Below, piece by piece: positions 24,523 through 34,411 of a stretch of 64,000 nucleotides of DNA. A model generated the notes under the pieces. The model made no database searches and was not told where the DNA came from. It saw only the letters and a program-made list of their open reading frames with translations. Position 1 is the first letter of the stretch. The number at the start of each line of letters is the position of its first letter. A program made the translations under genes and the position numbers. This stretch comes from PALSA-555 sp963731625 (GTDB lineage Bacteria; Actinomycetota; Acidimicrobiia; IMCC26256; PALSA-555). The stretch covers positions 124,001 to 188,000 of the forward strand of contig CAVSWH010000001.1 of assembly GCA_963731625.1 (NCBI GenBank), in the 5' to 3' direction.

Positions 24523-25803
24523 CTAGTGGGCGGCGAAGAGCGCGAAGAAGTCCCGCTCGCCCGGCGTCAGGTAGTGGTCCTCGGGGCGCACCATGCTCGG
24601 CAGCAGCTTCACGCCGTGGACGTCGTTCGCGTCCGCGCTGTTCTGGGCGTAGGTGAAGGCCGAAACCCAGTCGGTGTTGATGTCGAGCTCCATCGCCCGC
24701 ACGGCGCCCGCCCGCTGCAGGAGGATGGCGAGCGACTCGATGCTCAAACCGGGTCCGCCGACGTAGATGAGCGCGCCGCTCGCGTCGGTGCCGACGCCGG
24801 AACGCCAGACGTAGAGGCTGTTGCCGAGCGTCGCGCCCCACTTGTTGTTCGAGTCGCTGGCCAGGCCGGGCTCGAGCTGGCCGTTGTCGATGAGCAGCGC
24901 CAGGTTCTGGCGCACGGTCGCGATGTTCGGGCCCAGCGTGAAGTCACGGCCCCACAGCCCGACGCTCGCCCGTCCCGACGTGTCGATGACCAGGGACGCC
25001 ACCCCGCTGGCGAGCGGATGGATCTCCTGGCCGAAGTTGTAGTAGCCGCCCCTCGAATCGTTGATCTTGAACCCCGAGTTGAACGCCGCAACCAGCCCGG
25101 CGCGCTGCGTCGGCGGCACCTCGGCGCCCCACGGGTTCGGGCCGCCCGGCTCGAGCGTCCCGGGGACGAGCGTCGTCTTCAGCAGGTTGGTGTCCATCCA
25201 CATCGCGGCCGCGACGAGGCTGGTGTGCACGGCGTCGGGCCGGAAGTACGTCGTGTACACCGCGGGGATGCCGTCGACGGCCCGGCCGGTCGGCTGCCAC
25301 TGGCCCTCGCCGGGCAGCGGCGTGGTCACGACCGGCTGCATGTTCACCGGCGGCGGGAGGTGCGCGGGCGCGACCGGCCCGCTCGTGTGGGCCCGGGCGC
25401 TGCCGTTCACGGCGGCGGCGTGCGGCAGTCCGTTCTTCGGCTTCCCGCCGACGGGTGGCGGGTTGTTGGCGTAGTACCAGTGCTCGACCGTGTTCACCAC
25501 GCCGTTCATCCCGTTGCCCTTGAGCCACTCGATGCTGCGCAGGCTCATCGGGTCGGACCCGGTCGCGGCCAGCGCGCGGGAGTACGACCAGACGGCCGGG
25601 ATGAGCAACACGACGAAGCCCCCAGCGACGACGCGACGCACCAGCCGGTGGCGCCGACGGTGGTCGCGCAGGCGCGCCGCGGCGACCGACTCGCGGCGCT
25701 GGCGGCGCGGCGGCTCGACCGCCGGGCCGGCCTGGCGGCGGGCCTGCGGATGCGGCTCGGTCGGCGCGTCCGCGCCGAAAGCGTCGTGCCGGGTCGTACT
25801 CAT
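24523..25803 (-). CDS. Membrane-anchored phosphodiester glycosidase domain protein
   Basis: A 426-residue protein with a long Arg-rich cytoplasmic leader, one transmembrane helix at about 61-80, a Pro/Gly-rich linker and an extracellular domain (about 190-420) of the NAGPA/phosphodiester glycosidase family. Supporting segments are GLVAAFNSGFKINDSRGGYY, the hydrophobic LVIDTSGRASVGLWGRD and the late MELDINTDWVSAFTY, where acidic residues of the family lie. Family members cleave or bind phosphodiester-linked sugars such as wall teichoic-like polymers. Next to the UbiA prenyltransferase gene on the same strand; an envelope role is likely but untested. Confidence 0.75.
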   Translation of the reverse strand: MSTTRHDAFGADAPTEPHPQARRQAGPAVEPPRRQRRESVAAARLRDHRRRHRLVRRVVAGGFVVLLIPAVWSYSRALAATGSDPMSLRSIEWLKGNGMNGVVNTVEHWYYANNPPPVGGKPKNGLPHAAAVNGSARAHTSGPVAPAHLPPPVNMQPVVTTPLPGEGQWQPTGRAVDGIPAVYTTYFRPDAVHTSLVAAAMWMDTNLLKTTLVPGTLEPGGPNPWGAEVPPTQRAGLVAAFNSGFKINDSRGGYYNFGQEIHPLASGVASLVIDTSGRASVGLWGRDFTLGPNIATVRQNLALLIDNGQLEPGLASDSNNKWGATLGNSLYVWRSGVGTDASGALIYVGGPGLSIESLAILLQRAGAVRAMELDINTDWVSAFTYAQNSADANDVHGVKLLPSMVRPEDHYLTPGERDFFALFAAH

Positions 25804-25921
25804 CGGTGCCGGTTCCCACCAGCGGGGCAGCTGTTGCCCAAATCCGGGGTCGGGCCCCGGGGACTACCCGCCGGAAAAGCCTACCGGCCGGGGTTCGGGG
25901 ATCCGACGACGCGCGCGCCGC

Positions 25922-26839
25922 TCAGCCGCTCACGCCGATCGCGAAGGTGATGAGCCAGAGCACGCCGAGGACCTGCAGGACGCGGTCCTCGAAGAGGATC
26001 TCCTCGGGGGCGCCCCCGCCGCCCTGCTCGACGATGAAGGCGTAGCGCAGCATCGCGAGCACGAAGGGCACGATCGAGGCACGGAACCACAGCACGTCGC
26101 CGACCCGGGACGCGACCTCGAAGCTCCAGAGGCAGTACGCGGTGATGGTGACACTGGCACCGACCGAGCGGACGAAGCCGAGGAACCCGGGCGAGTACTC
26201 GTCGAGGGTCGCCCGATGGGCGCCGGAGTCCGACCCGAGCTCCATCTGCTCGGCGTGGCGCTTCCCGGTGACGATGAAGAGGGAGCCCGCGCCGGCGACG
26301 ATCAGGAACCAGTTCGAGATGGGGACGTTGGTGGCGATCCCACCCGCGACGGCGCGGAGCACGAACCCGGCCGCGACGGCGCCGAGGTCGATCACCGGCT
26401 CGTGCTTCAGCCAGATGCTGTAGGAGATGGTGAGCACGGCGTAGCCGGCGACGACCGCGGCGAGCTGGCCGTGGTTGATGGGCGCGGCGACGGCGATGCC
26501 GAGGGCGATGAGGATCCCCGAGCTCCACTTCGCGGTGCGCACGCTCAGCGCGCCGCTCGCGACGGGGCGGTTGCGCTTCACCGGGTGCTGGCGGTCCGCG
26601 TCGGCGTCGAGTGCGTCGTTCAGGAAGTAGGTCCCGCTCGCCGCGAGGCACAGCGCGATGAAGGCCACGGCGGTCCGCCCGAGCTGGCCGGGGTCGGTGA
26701 GCACGCCGGCGGCGCCGGGCGCAGCGACGACGAGGAGGTTCTTGGACCACTGCTTGGGCCGGGCGGTGCGGACGAACGCGCTGATGAAGGAGCGGTCCGG
26801 GGGCTCGACTGCACGCGGTCGCTTCGAGGCCACGGCCAC
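25922..26839 (-). CDS. Decaprenyl-phosphate phosphoribosyltransferase-like UbiA protein
   Basis: A 305-residue polytopic prenyltransferase of the UbiA superfamily, closest in pattern to mycobacterial Rv3806c, which transfers phosphoribose from PRPP to decaprenyl phosphate, the first committed step to arabinan precursors. The first Asp-rich motif is NDALDADADRQHPVKRNRP starting at residue 74, including the HPxKxxRP extension typical of this subfamily. About nine helices follow, with YSIWLKHEPVIDLGAVA as the second motif region. GTG at 26839 or 26833. If the assignment is right the organism makes decaprenyl-phosphoryl arabinose or ribose for its wall. Confidence 0.88.
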   Translation of the reverse strand: MAVASKRPRAVEPPDRSFISAFVRTARPKQWSKNLLVVAAPGAAGVLTDPGQLGRTAVAFIALCLAASGTYFLNDALDADADRQHPVKRNRPVASGALSVRTAKWSSGILIALGIAVAAPINHGQLAAVVAGYAVLTISYSIWLKHEPVIDLGAVAAGFVLRAVAGGIATNVPISNWFLIVAGAGSLFIVTGKRHAEQMELGSDSGAHRATLDEYSPGFLGFVRSVGASVTITAYCLWSFEVASRVGDVLWFRASIVPFVLAMLRYAFIVEQGGGGAPEEILFEDRVLQVLGVLWLITFAIGVSG

Positions 26840-26917
26840 GGCCCGTAGGGTACTAAGCGGGGGACGCGCGCCACGACGCGCGCCGCGTGGGCGCGTGCGG
26901 TGCGCGAGCGGCGCCCC

Positions 26918-27583
26918 TCAGGAGATGTGGGAGAGGTGCACGATGTACCACTCCCCTCGCCACGAGATCATCGACGCGATCGTGAACGACCCGGCCCGGC
27001 CCCCGTCGGTGTAGTGGACCTGGCTGCTGTAGACCCGCCAGTACGACTCTTTGTTGTACTCGGCGCCGGGCTGCACCCATTGGGCCGTGTTCGGCACGTC
27101 GATGCCGGTGAGCTGGGCCGTCGCCGCCCCCGCGCCGAGGCTGGTGTGCAAGGTGTGGATGTCGGTCTGGTAGGCGGCGACGAGGCGCTGGAGCCAGTCG
27201 CTCGCCGGGTTGCTGATCGCCTTCACCTGCAGGTAGGCGGACAGGGGGAAGAAGAAGGGCATCGCCGGCGCCGGGTTGTCGGTGACGATCGCCTGCCAGA
27301 ACCCGGCGAGGCCCGCCTGGAACTGCGGGCCGGACGTGGTGGGCATGTCCATCGTCTGGGGCAGCGTGCCCGGGTCGACGGTGGTCGTCGTCGTCGGCGG
27401 GAGCGTCGTCGTCGTGGTGGACGTCGTCGTGGCGGCGGCGCGCACGGCGCGGGGCGAGCCCGATGGGGAGCGGGTCAGCACGAAGGCGCCCGCACCCGCC
27501 ACGAGGAGGGTGAACACGACGGCGACCCCGACGCGGCGGCGGACGATTCGGCGCCGCCGGCGGCGGGCGGCCCGGCTCGTCAC
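26918..27583 (-). CDS. Single-pass membrane protein with Thr-rich linker
   Basis: A 221-residue protein: Arg-rich cytoplasmic start, one transmembrane helix at about 17-38, a threonine-rich linker (TTTSTTTTTLPPTTTTT, about 51-68) and an extracytoplasmic domain of about 145 residues. The domain contains FWQAIVTDNPAPAMPFFFP and YWRVYSSQVHYTDGG, WRGEWYIVHLSHIS at the end, reminiscent of small NTF2-like or Mce-associated folds but not firmly identifiable. GTG start at 27583. Function unknown; the neighbourhood of small envelope proteins is consistent with a surface role. Confidence 0.7.
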   Translation of the reverse strand: MTSRAARRRRRRIVRRRVGVAVVFTLLVAGAGAFVLTRSPSGSPRAVRAAATTTSTTTTTLPPTTTTTVDPGTLPQTMDMPTTSGPQFQAGLAGFWQAIVTDNPAPAMPFFFPLSAYLQVKAISNPASDWLQRLVAAYQTDIHTLHTSLGAGAATAQLTGIDVPNTAQWVQPGAEYNKESYWRVYSSQVHYTDGGRAGSFTIASMISWRGEWYIVHLSHIS

Positions 27584-27634
27584 GCGCGCACCGTACCCCC
27601 GCGGTCACGCCGGGCGACGGCCTGACCGCGAGGG

Positions 27635-28279
27635 TCAGCTCGAGGGCGTCGTCGGTGCGGCGGCGCTCCCTGAGCCCGCGCCGGCGCCGCGCAGCACGAG
27701 GATCTGACGCGTCCCGGTGCCGGTCGTGCCCGCCGCGCCCGCGCCGCCGGTCAACAGCACCCGGTCGCCGGTCGCGAGGTCGCCCGCCGAGCCGACCGTG
27801 GTGGTGCGCACGTCGGCGTCGGTGCCGACGGTCAGGGTGAGCGTGGCGCCCTGCCCGGTTTGGATCGTGACCTGGCTGCCGTTGACGCCCGTGACGGTGC
27901 CGGCCATCAGCGCGCGCCCGCCCGCGCCGCCGGCGGCTGAGCCTCCACCGCCCGCACCGGCACCCGCGCCACCGCCAGCGCCTGCGCCGGTTAGCGAGCC
28001 CGAGCACAGCCGCGTGAGCGTGCGGCTCGGCAGGTCACCCGTCGACCCGCACGGCAGTGTCCCGGTGCGCGCCGCGGTGATCGCCGCGCCGAGGCTCGCG
28101 GGCCCGCTCGACCCGGACGACACGGTCGCCTGCCCGATGAAGAAGACACCGACGAGCAGCGCCACCGCACCGACACCGCCGCCGACGAGCATCCAGCGGC
28201 GGCGACGGGCCGCGGCGTCCGCCGACGGCTCCTCGGGCGTCGGCGGCGTCGGCATGGCCTGGGTTTCGTGGGTGGACAT
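27635..28279 (-). CDS. Membrane-anchored protein with DUF5666-like domain
   Basis: A 214-residue protein with a short cytoplasmic region, one transmembrane helix (about 29-50), a low-complexity Gly/Ala linker (about 95-120) and a beta-rich domain (about 122-195) of the form AGTVTGVNGSQVTIQTGQGATLTLTV ... DLATGDRVLLTG, resembling the small DUF5666 OB-like fold. ATG at 28279 has AGAGGA upstream. Two Cys in the extracytoplasmic part (CGSTGD and RLCSG) could form a disulfide. Function unknown. Confidence 0.7.
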   Translation of the reverse strand: MSTHETQAMPTPPTPEEPSADAAARRRRWMLVGGGVGAVALLVGVFFIGQATVSSGSSGPASLGAAITAARTGTLPCGSTGDLPSRTLTRLCSGSLTGAGAGGGAGAGAGGGGSAAGGAGGRALMAGTVTGVNGSQVTIQTGQGATLTLTVGTDADVRTTTVGSAGDLATGDRVLLTGGAGAAGTTGTGTRQILVLRGAGAGSGSAAAPTTPSS

Positions 28280-28384
28280 GGCGGCGTCCTCTCGGTCGGT
28301 CCGTGACGCCTACCGTGACCGGTGCACATCAGGGGCTCGTGAGGCGCGGCGCGGCGGTTCGCGAGGGCTCGTGCGCCGTCACGT

Positions 28385-28981
28385 TCAGGGGGCGTCGACG
28401 ATCTGCAGCGAGGCGACGAGTCCCGGGTCCGCCGTCGCGGGGAGTCCGGGTTCGGGCTGGAGCTCGTACTCGCAGTTCTCGTTCGGGATCACGATCAGCA
28501 CGGCACGGGGCAGCTGGGCCGTCGTCCGGGCGACGGCACCGCCCGGCAGCGGGGCGACGGTCGCGGTCGGCGCGAAGAACAGCCGGTCGGACGGGTCGCC
28601 GGGCACGTAGAGCGACAGCGTGAGCCCCGTCGCGCCGTCCGGGAGCTGCCAGGTCACGACGAACTGGCCGAAGAGGTTGAAGGTGCTCGACGGCACCGGC
28701 TGCAGGCCCGTCCCGGCGACCGTCGTCGGCACCAGCAGCAGGCACGACGGTCGCCCGTCCGGCTCGTCCTCGGGAGCGGGCCCGGCACCGTCGTAGTACG
28801 CGGCCGCGACGGACGACAGCGCGGCGGGTGGCGGGACCGGCGACCAGGGCGTCGTCACGCTCGGCTCGTGGGGCGGGGCCTCGGGCACGGTGAGCCCGGT
28901 GGTCGACACCGCCTGCTGCGCGCCGCACGCCGTGAGGAGCACGGCCGCGAGCGCGAGCCACGCCGAGGGGTGTGCGGGCAT
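28385..28981 (-). CDS. Probable lipoprotein
   Basis: A 198-residue exported lipoprotein. The signal peptide ends in the lipobox LLTAC with lipidated Cys19, so the mature protein would be anchored outside the membrane. The remainder is Pro-rich and then beta-rich (FNLFGQFVVTWQLPDG, LSLYVPGDPSDRLFFAP, RAVLIVIPNENCEYEL) with no named domain. ATG at 28981 is chosen because it gives the signal peptide directly; a longer upstream frame covers the Nudix and SDR genes antisense and is rejected. Confidence 0.78.
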   Translation of the reverse strand: MPAHPSAWLALAAVLLTACGAQQAVSTTGLTVPEAPPHEPSVTTPWSPVPPPAALSSVAAAYYDGAGPAPEDEPDGRPSCLLLVPTTVAGTGLQPVPSSTFNLFGQFVVTWQLPDGATGLTLSLYVPGDPSDRLFFAPTATVAPLPGGAVARTTAQLPRAVLIVIPNENCEYELQPEPGLPATADPGLVASLQIVDAP

Positions 28982-29111
28982 GCGTCGCCTTCCGGTCGGC
29001 GGCACCGAAGGGCGCGGAGGGTAGCGCCCGGTTCCCCGCCGGGCCCCGCGCCCGGTGCCCGCGACGTATCCGGGCCCCCGGCGCGCGATCGTGAGGCCGG
29101 ACGCCGCGTCG

Positions 29112-29140
29112 CCCTCGGTCCCGGGGGGGAGGACCGAGGG
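29112..29140. repeat. Perfect 10-bp inverted repeat upstream of Nudix gene
   Basis: CCCTCGGTCC (29112-29121) and GGACCGAGGG (29131-29140) form a perfect 10-bp stem with a 9-base loop containing seven G. There is no T-run on either side, so it is not a typical intrinsic terminator. It lies between two divergent genes (lipoprotein and Nudix), where an operator or RNA hairpin is possible. Confidence 0.55.
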
Positions 29141-29185
29141 GGCGCGGCTTCCCCGCGATTGGGCAGCCCGTAGGGAGCGTCGGCG

Positions 29186-29611
29186 ATGGGCAGCGTGCAG
29201 GCGACCGCTGGCGTGGTCGCCGTCGTCGACGACCGGATCCTGCTCGTCCGACGCACCGACGACGGCCGCTGGTGCCTCCCGGGCGGGCGCGTCGAGTTCG
29301 GCGAGTCGATCGAGGCGTGCGCGCACCGTGAGTTCGCGGAAGAGACCGGGCAGGCCGTCGAGCTGACCGGCCTGCTCGGCGTGTACAGCCGACCCGACGA
29401 CCAGATCCACCGCTACCCCGACGGCGAGCTCGTCCACTTCGTCGGCGTCGTGTTCGAGGGCCGCGCCGGCGAGCACACGGGACCCCTGGCCGGCGACACC
29501 TCCGAGACGCGATGGTTCGCCGCGGCCGAGCTGCCGCCGGACCTCATGGCCTCGGACGTCCCGCCCATCCGTGACGCCCTGTCCGGCCGCGCCCGCCCGG
29601 TCATCGACTGA
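29186..29611 (+). CDS. Nudix hydrolase
   Basis: A 141-residue Nudix-fold pyrophosphohydrolase. The Nudix box is seen at about 36-58 as GRVEFGE ... REFAEETGQ (GX5EX7REUXEEXG form, catalytic Glu residues present). N-terminal GVVAVVDDRILLVRRTDDGRWCLPGG is typical of MutT/ADP-sugar-type enzymes; substrate not predictable. ATG at 29186. About 40 bp upstream of the SDR gene on the same strand, so probably co-transcribed. Confidence 0.92.
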   Translation: MGSVQATAGVVAVVDDRILLVRRTDDGRWCLPGGRVEFGESIEACAHREFAEETGQAVELTGLLGVYSRPDDQIHRYPDGELVHFVGVVFEGRAGEHTGPLAGDTSETRWFAAAELPPDLMASDVPPIRDALSGRARPVID

Positions 29612-29650
29612 CCCTCGGCCCGAGCGCGGCCAGCCCGATACGTTGCCGGC

Positions 29651-30535
<885 letters not shown>

Positions 30536-30587
30536 CGGGGAGCCGATCGGCAGCGAGCGCCGACCGGAGCTGGAGAAGGAGGACGCC

Positions 30588-31619
30588 ATGGCTCGGCCCG
30601 TGATCCGAAGCATCGACGCCCAGCGGAACCTCGACGTGCTGCTGGCCTTCGCCATCGCCGGGGTGCTCGGCAACCGCTTCTTCCTCGTGATCACCGGCTA
30701 CCCGCAGCTCGGCGGCGGGACCCTCCACATCTCGCACGCGATCTGGGGCGGTCTCATGATGGTCATCGCCGTGTCCGCCGCCGTGGCGGTGGTCACGCCG
30801 GGCGTGCGGCTCTTCGTGGCGGTGCTCGGTGGCGCCGGGTTCGGCTGGTTCGTCGACGAGCTCGGCAAGTTCATCACCCGTGACGTCAACTACTTCTTCC
30901 AGCCGACGCTCTCGATCATCTACCTCGTGTTCATCGCGATGTACATGGTCTTCCGCGCTGCGTCGCGCGGCCGGCAGCGCCCCGAGGACGGCGTGGTCAA
31001 CGCGCTCGACACCCTGAAGCTCGCGGCGATCGGGCGGCTCGACGACGCGCAGCGCGGCGAGGCCATCGGTCTGCTCGACGAGAGCGGCGCCGACTCGGCG
31101 CTCGCCACATCCCTGCGGACACTGCTCACCAGTGCCGACGTCGTCGCGCCCCACCGCCCCTCCGCCGCAGCGCGTGTCGGCGACCGCGCTCGCGCGCTCG
31201 CCGACCGGCTCGCCGAGGTCGGTGCCTTTCCCTACGCGTTCGCCGCGCTCCTCGTGCTCCTGAGCGCCTCCGACGTGGGCCAGGTCATCGCCCACGCCAT
31301 CGACCCGGGGCTGCAAGGCGTCAGCGAGTGGGCTATCGCCGCGTCCGTTACCGCGTCCGCCGTGCTGATCGTCGTGGGCCTCGTGCGCCTCAACTGGTCC
31401 AGGATGGCCGCGTACCACTGGTTCGAGATGTCCATCCTCATCGGCCTCTTCGTGACCCAGATCTTCCTCTTCCACATCGCCCAGCTCACCGGAGTCGTCG
31501 ACCTGACCGTCGGCCTCCTGCTGTGGGGCGGCGTCCGCGCCGCCATGCGGGCCGAGGACCGCCGGGTCGCCGCGCCGGTGACGGCCGTGGCGACCGCCGC
31601 CGCAGGCGGCCTCGAATAG
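30588..31619 (+). CDS. Polytopic membrane protein of unknown function
   Basis: A 343-residue integral membrane protein with about eight helices: roughly 15-35, 47-70, 74-92 and 100-118 before a cytoplasmic region of about 95 residues, then 205-225, 238-262, 272-292 and 300-318. Distinctive stretches are HISHAIWGGLMMVIAV and FGWFVDELGKFITRDVNYFFQP near the first half. ATG at 30588 follows AAGGAGG by five bases; the longer frame upstream is antisense or shadow. I do not recognise the family. It lies 52 bp after the SDR gene. Confidence 0.78.
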   Translation: MARPVIRSIDAQRNLDVLLAFAIAGVLGNRFFLVITGYPQLGGGTLHISHAIWGGLMMVIAVSAAVAVVTPGVRLFVAVLGGAGFGWFVDELGKFITRDVNYFFQPTLSIIYLVFIAMYMVFRAASRGRQRPEDGVVNALDTLKLAAIGRLDDAQRGEAIGLLDESGADSALATSLRTLLTSADVVAPHRPSAAARVGDRARALADRLAEVGAFPYAFAALLVLLSASDVGQVIAHAIDPGLQGVSEWAIAASVTASAVLIVVGLVRLNWSRMAAYHWFEMSILIGLFVTQIFLFHIAQLTGVVDLTVGLLLWGGVRAAMRAEDRRVAAPVTAVATAAAGGLE

Positions 31620-31660
31620 CCACCCCACCGGCACGCCGTGGGGCGTACAACTGGAGGCGC

Positions 31661-32434
31661 ATGAGCACCGCCGAGCACGACGCGGTCGTCCGACGCTCCT
31701 TCGAGCAGCAGGCCGGGCTCTTCACGGGCGAGCGGGCGCTCTTCGCGCGGCGGCACCTCTCGGCCCTCACCTGGGTCGAGCCGCTCGACGCCGACATGAT
31801 CGTGCTCGACGTGGCGTGCGGCGCGGCACACGCCGCCGAGCAGATCGCCTCCCACGTCCGCCAGGTGGTGGGCCTCGACCTCACCCCGACGCTCCTCGAC
31901 CTCGGCGCCTCGCGGCTGGCGCAGGCCGGCGTCGCGAACGTGCTGCTCCAGGAAGGAAACGCCGCCGCGCTGCCCTTCGTCGACGAATCGTTCGACCTGG
32001 TCATGTGTCGCAGCGCGCTGCACCACTTCGCCGATCCCCGTCAGACCGTGGCGGAGATGGCCCGGGTCTGTCGGACGAACGGCCGCGTGGTGGTGCTCGA
32101 CATGGTCGCGCCGAGCGCCGAGGTCCGTGACGCCTTCGACGACCTGCACCGCCTCATCGACCCATCCCACGCGGGCGTGCTGCTCGAGGACGAGCTCGCG
32201 GATCTGCTCCACGACCGGGTCGGGGCCCTCACCTACGCCGAGACGCTGCCGCCGTTCCGCGTCGCGATCGACCACATCCTCACCGACGTCGCGGACCGCG
32301 ACGCCGTCCGCGCCGGGCTCGACGCCGACCTGCGGGGCGGCGCGCCGACCGGCTTACACCCCCAGCTCGAGGACGGCCAGGTCCACATCTCGATCACGAG
32401 CACCGTCATCCACGCGACGCGAGCCGCCACATAG
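31661..32434 (+). CDS. Class I SAM-dependent methyltransferase
   Basis: A 257-residue UbiE/COQ5-type methyltransferase. Motif I is IVLDVACGAAHAAEQIA near 47-63, then the acidic VVGLDLTP, motif post-I GNAAALPFVDESFDLVMCRSALHHF and the late VARVC..RVVVLDMVAP strand. ATG at 31661 has GGAGG upstream. Substrate not predictable; C-terminal region PPFRVAIDHIL is typical of small-molecule methyltransferases of this group. Probably independent of neighbours. Confidence 0.9.
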   Translation: MSTAEHDAVVRRSFEQQAGLFTGERALFARRHLSALTWVEPLDADMIVLDVACGAAHAAEQIASHVRQVVGLDLTPTLLDLGASRLAQAGVANVLLQEGNAAALPFVDESFDLVMCRSALHHFADPRQTVAEMARVCRTNGRVVVLDMVAPSAEVRDAFDDLHRLIDPSHAGVLLEDELADLLHDRVGALTYAETLPPFRVAIDHILTDVADRDAVRAGLDADLRGGAPTGLHPQLEDGQVHISITSTVIHATRAAT

Positions 32435-32468
32435 CGGCCACCACGTCGTCGCGCCGCATACTGGAGCG

Positions 32469-33323
32469 ATGCACCCGGCTCGGCGTCTCTGGTCGCTCAC
32501 CGAGCCGTTCCACGCCGTCCTCTACTTCTCCCCCGAGCCGCGCCAGGCGTTCGAGGCAGCCGGGTTGCGCGGGTTCTGGCGCGGCTACTTCGCGGGGCGC
32601 GCGGCGCCTCTCGGCCCGGTCGGCGCGGCGCCGGTCGTCGCGTGCTTCTACGGGTTCGCACCGTCCTTCGTCTCCCGGGCGCTCCCGTCGATCTGGTCAC
32701 TCGCCACCCCGGCCCAGGCCCTCGAGGCCCGAGAGCGAGGGGTCGGGGCGGCGCTCCGCCGCCTGCTCGACGTCGGCGCGCACGCCGCCGCCATCGAGGA
32801 GGCAGGCGCGCTCCTCCACGACGCGCTCGCCTCGTGCCAGGCCGCGGGCCGTCCGCTGTACGCGGCGAATGCCGGCCTGCGCTGGCCCGAGGACCCGGTG
32901 CTGGGACTGTGGCGCGCCACCACGCTGCTGCGCGAGCACCGCGGCGACGGCCACGTCGCGGCACTGACCACGGCGGGGCTCGACCCGTGCGAGGCCCATG
33001 TCACGCAGGTGCTCGCCACCGGCGTCACGGTCGACACCATCCAGCCCTATCGCGGATGGTCCGACGAGGACTGGGACGACGCGACGCAACGCCTCGTCTC
33101 GCGGGGATGGGTGACGGCCGCCGGCCAGCTCACCGAGACGGGCCGCGCGGGTCGCCAGCAGGTCGAGGACACCACCGATCGGCTCGCCGCGGTCACGATC
33201 GATGCGCTCGGCGCCGACGGTGCCGCCCACGTCTGCGGGCTCCTGGAGCCGGTCGTGACCGCGCTCGTCGACGCCGGCGAGCTCCCCTATCCGAATCCCA
33301 TCGGGGTCCCCCGCCCGGCCTGA
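32469..33323 (+). CDS. SCO6745 family protein
   Basis: A 284-residue protein matching the SCO6745 family of actinobacteria. It begins ARRLWSLTEPFHAVLYFSPEPRQAFEAAGLRGFWRGYFAGRAAPLG, with helical repeats in the middle and a winged-helix-like C-terminus (WDDATQRLVSRGWVT ... LTETGRAGRQQVEDTTDRLA). The family is annotated as helix-turn-helix-like but has no established function. ATG at 32469. Downstream of the methyltransferase by 34 bp, possibly one transcript. Confidence 0.85.
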   Translation: MHPARRLWSLTEPFHAVLYFSPEPRQAFEAAGLRGFWRGYFAGRAAPLGPVGAAPVVACFYGFAPSFVSRALPSIWSLATPAQALEARERGVGAALRRLLDVGAHAAAIEEAGALLHDALASCQAAGRPLYAANAGLRWPEDPVLGLWRATTLLREHRGDGHVAALTTAGLDPCEAHVTQVLATGVTVDTIQPYRGWSDEDWDDATQRLVSRGWVTAAGQLTETGRAGRQQVEDTTDRLAAVTIDALGADGAAHVCGLLEPVVTALVDAGELPYPNPIGVPRPA

Positions 33324-33424
33324 ACCAGGCCGCGCCCGCCCGCGCAAGCGGTGACAGACGGGCACCTGCGGCGGCTCCGAGGCGTCGTCGCGGGAGCAGC
33401 CGCCCGTGTTGTGCCAGTTATTTG

Positions 33425-33445
33425 GAATGAGAACCGTCCTTATTC
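33425..33445. promoter_or_regulatory. Fur/Zur-family operator-like inverted repeat
   Basis: GAATGAGAAC-C-GTCCTTATTC, a 10-1-10 imperfect palindrome with 8 of 10 base pairs matching, just upstream of the metal transporter operon. The TATTCT at 33441-33446 overlaps its right half and could be the -10 of a near-leaderless promoter for the GTG at 33458. The architecture fits Fur-family (Zur) boxes known from actinobacteria; the regulator itself is not in this window. Confidence 0.6.
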
Positions 33446-33457
33446 TATGGTCCGGGG

Positions 33458-34411
33458 GTGGACGGCAGCCGGCGAGATCGGCACGCGGGGGCGTGGCGGA
33501 GGGGTGTCGCGCTCGCCGCGGCGCTGGCGGCGGGGACGGCGCTGGCCGCGGGCGGCCCCCCGGCGGCGGCCGCGGCGGCAGGGTCGCGCGGCGCGGTCGT
33601 CCGCGTCGTGGCCGCCGAGAACTTCTGGGGCAGCATCGCCAGCCAGCTCGGCGGGGCGCACGTCCACGTGGTGAGCATCATCACGAACCCGAACACCGAC
33701 CCGCACAGCTACGAGCCGACGGCGGCGGACGCGCGCACGCTGGCCGACGGGCAGCTCGTGATCGAGAACGGCATCGGGTACGACCCGTGGGTCTCAAAGC
33801 TGCTCTCGGCGGACGGCGGCAGCCCCACCGTGCTGAACGTCGGCGACGTGGTCGGGGTCGCCGACGGCGGCAATCCACACCGCTGGTACAACCCCGCCGA
33901 CGTGCAGACGATGACCCACGAGATCGTCACCGATCTCCAGCGCCTCGATCCCGGCGACGCCCCGTACTTCCAGGCGCGCCAGGTCGCGTTCGACACGGTC
34001 TCGCTGCGCGCCTACGACGCGGCGGTCGCCGCCATCCGCGCGAAGTACGCCGGTGTCCGCGTCGGCGCCTCGGAATCGATCTTCGCGATGCTCGCCCCGG
34101 CGCTCGGCCTCGACCTCATCACACCGCCGACGTTCCTGAAGGCCATCAGCGAAGGATCCGACGTCTCCGCGGCCGACAAGGAGACGATCGACGCCCAGAT
34201 CAAAGGGCACGAGATCAAGATCTACGTCTACAACAGCCAGAACGTGACCCCGGACGTGCAGGCGCAGCTGAATGAGGTGAAGCGCGCACACATCCCGTAC
34301 GCGACGATCACCGAGACGCTCTCCCCCGCCGGGACGACCTTCCAGGCCTGGCAGACCCGCGAGCTCCTCGGCATCGAAGCCGCGCTCGCGCGGGCCACGG
34401 CGGAGCCGTGA
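33458..34411 (+). CDS. Metal ABC transporter substrate-binding protein (ZnuA-like)
   Basis: A 317-residue cluster A-I (ZnuA/TroA/PsaA) metal-binding protein of the cell surface. It has a signal sequence (about 15-41) and metal ligands His83 (DPHSYEP) and His141 (NPHRWYNP). Where ZnuA usually has a third His, this protein has SES with Glu206, and a Glu (286) in ITETLS occupies the fourth position, so the ligand set looks more like Mn-type than Zn-type. The His-rich loop of ZnuA is absent. First gene of a four-gene transporter operon behind a Fur/Zur-like operator; zinc or manganese both possible. Confidence 0.85.
   Translation: MDGSRRDRHAGAWRRGVALAAALAAGTALAAGGPPAAAAAAGSRGAVVRVVAAENFWGSIASQLGGAHVHVVSIITNPNTDPHSYEPTAADARTLADGQLVIENGIGYDPWVSKLLSADGGSPTVLNVGDVVGVADGGNPHRWYNPADVQTMTHEIVTDLQRLDPGDAPYFQARQVAFDTVSLRAYDAAVAAIRAKYAGVRVGASESIFAMLAPALGLDLITPPTFLKAISEGSDVSAADKETIDAQIKGHEIKIYVYNSQNVTPDVQAQLNEVKRAHIPYATITETLSPAGTTFQAWQTRELLGIEAALARATAEP

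Noticed and set aside
23749..25950. A 733-codon plus-strand open frame opposite aceE
   Set aside because: It is the antisense of aceE and the phosphodiester glycosidase, with low-complexity Arg/Ala/Val composition and no domain.
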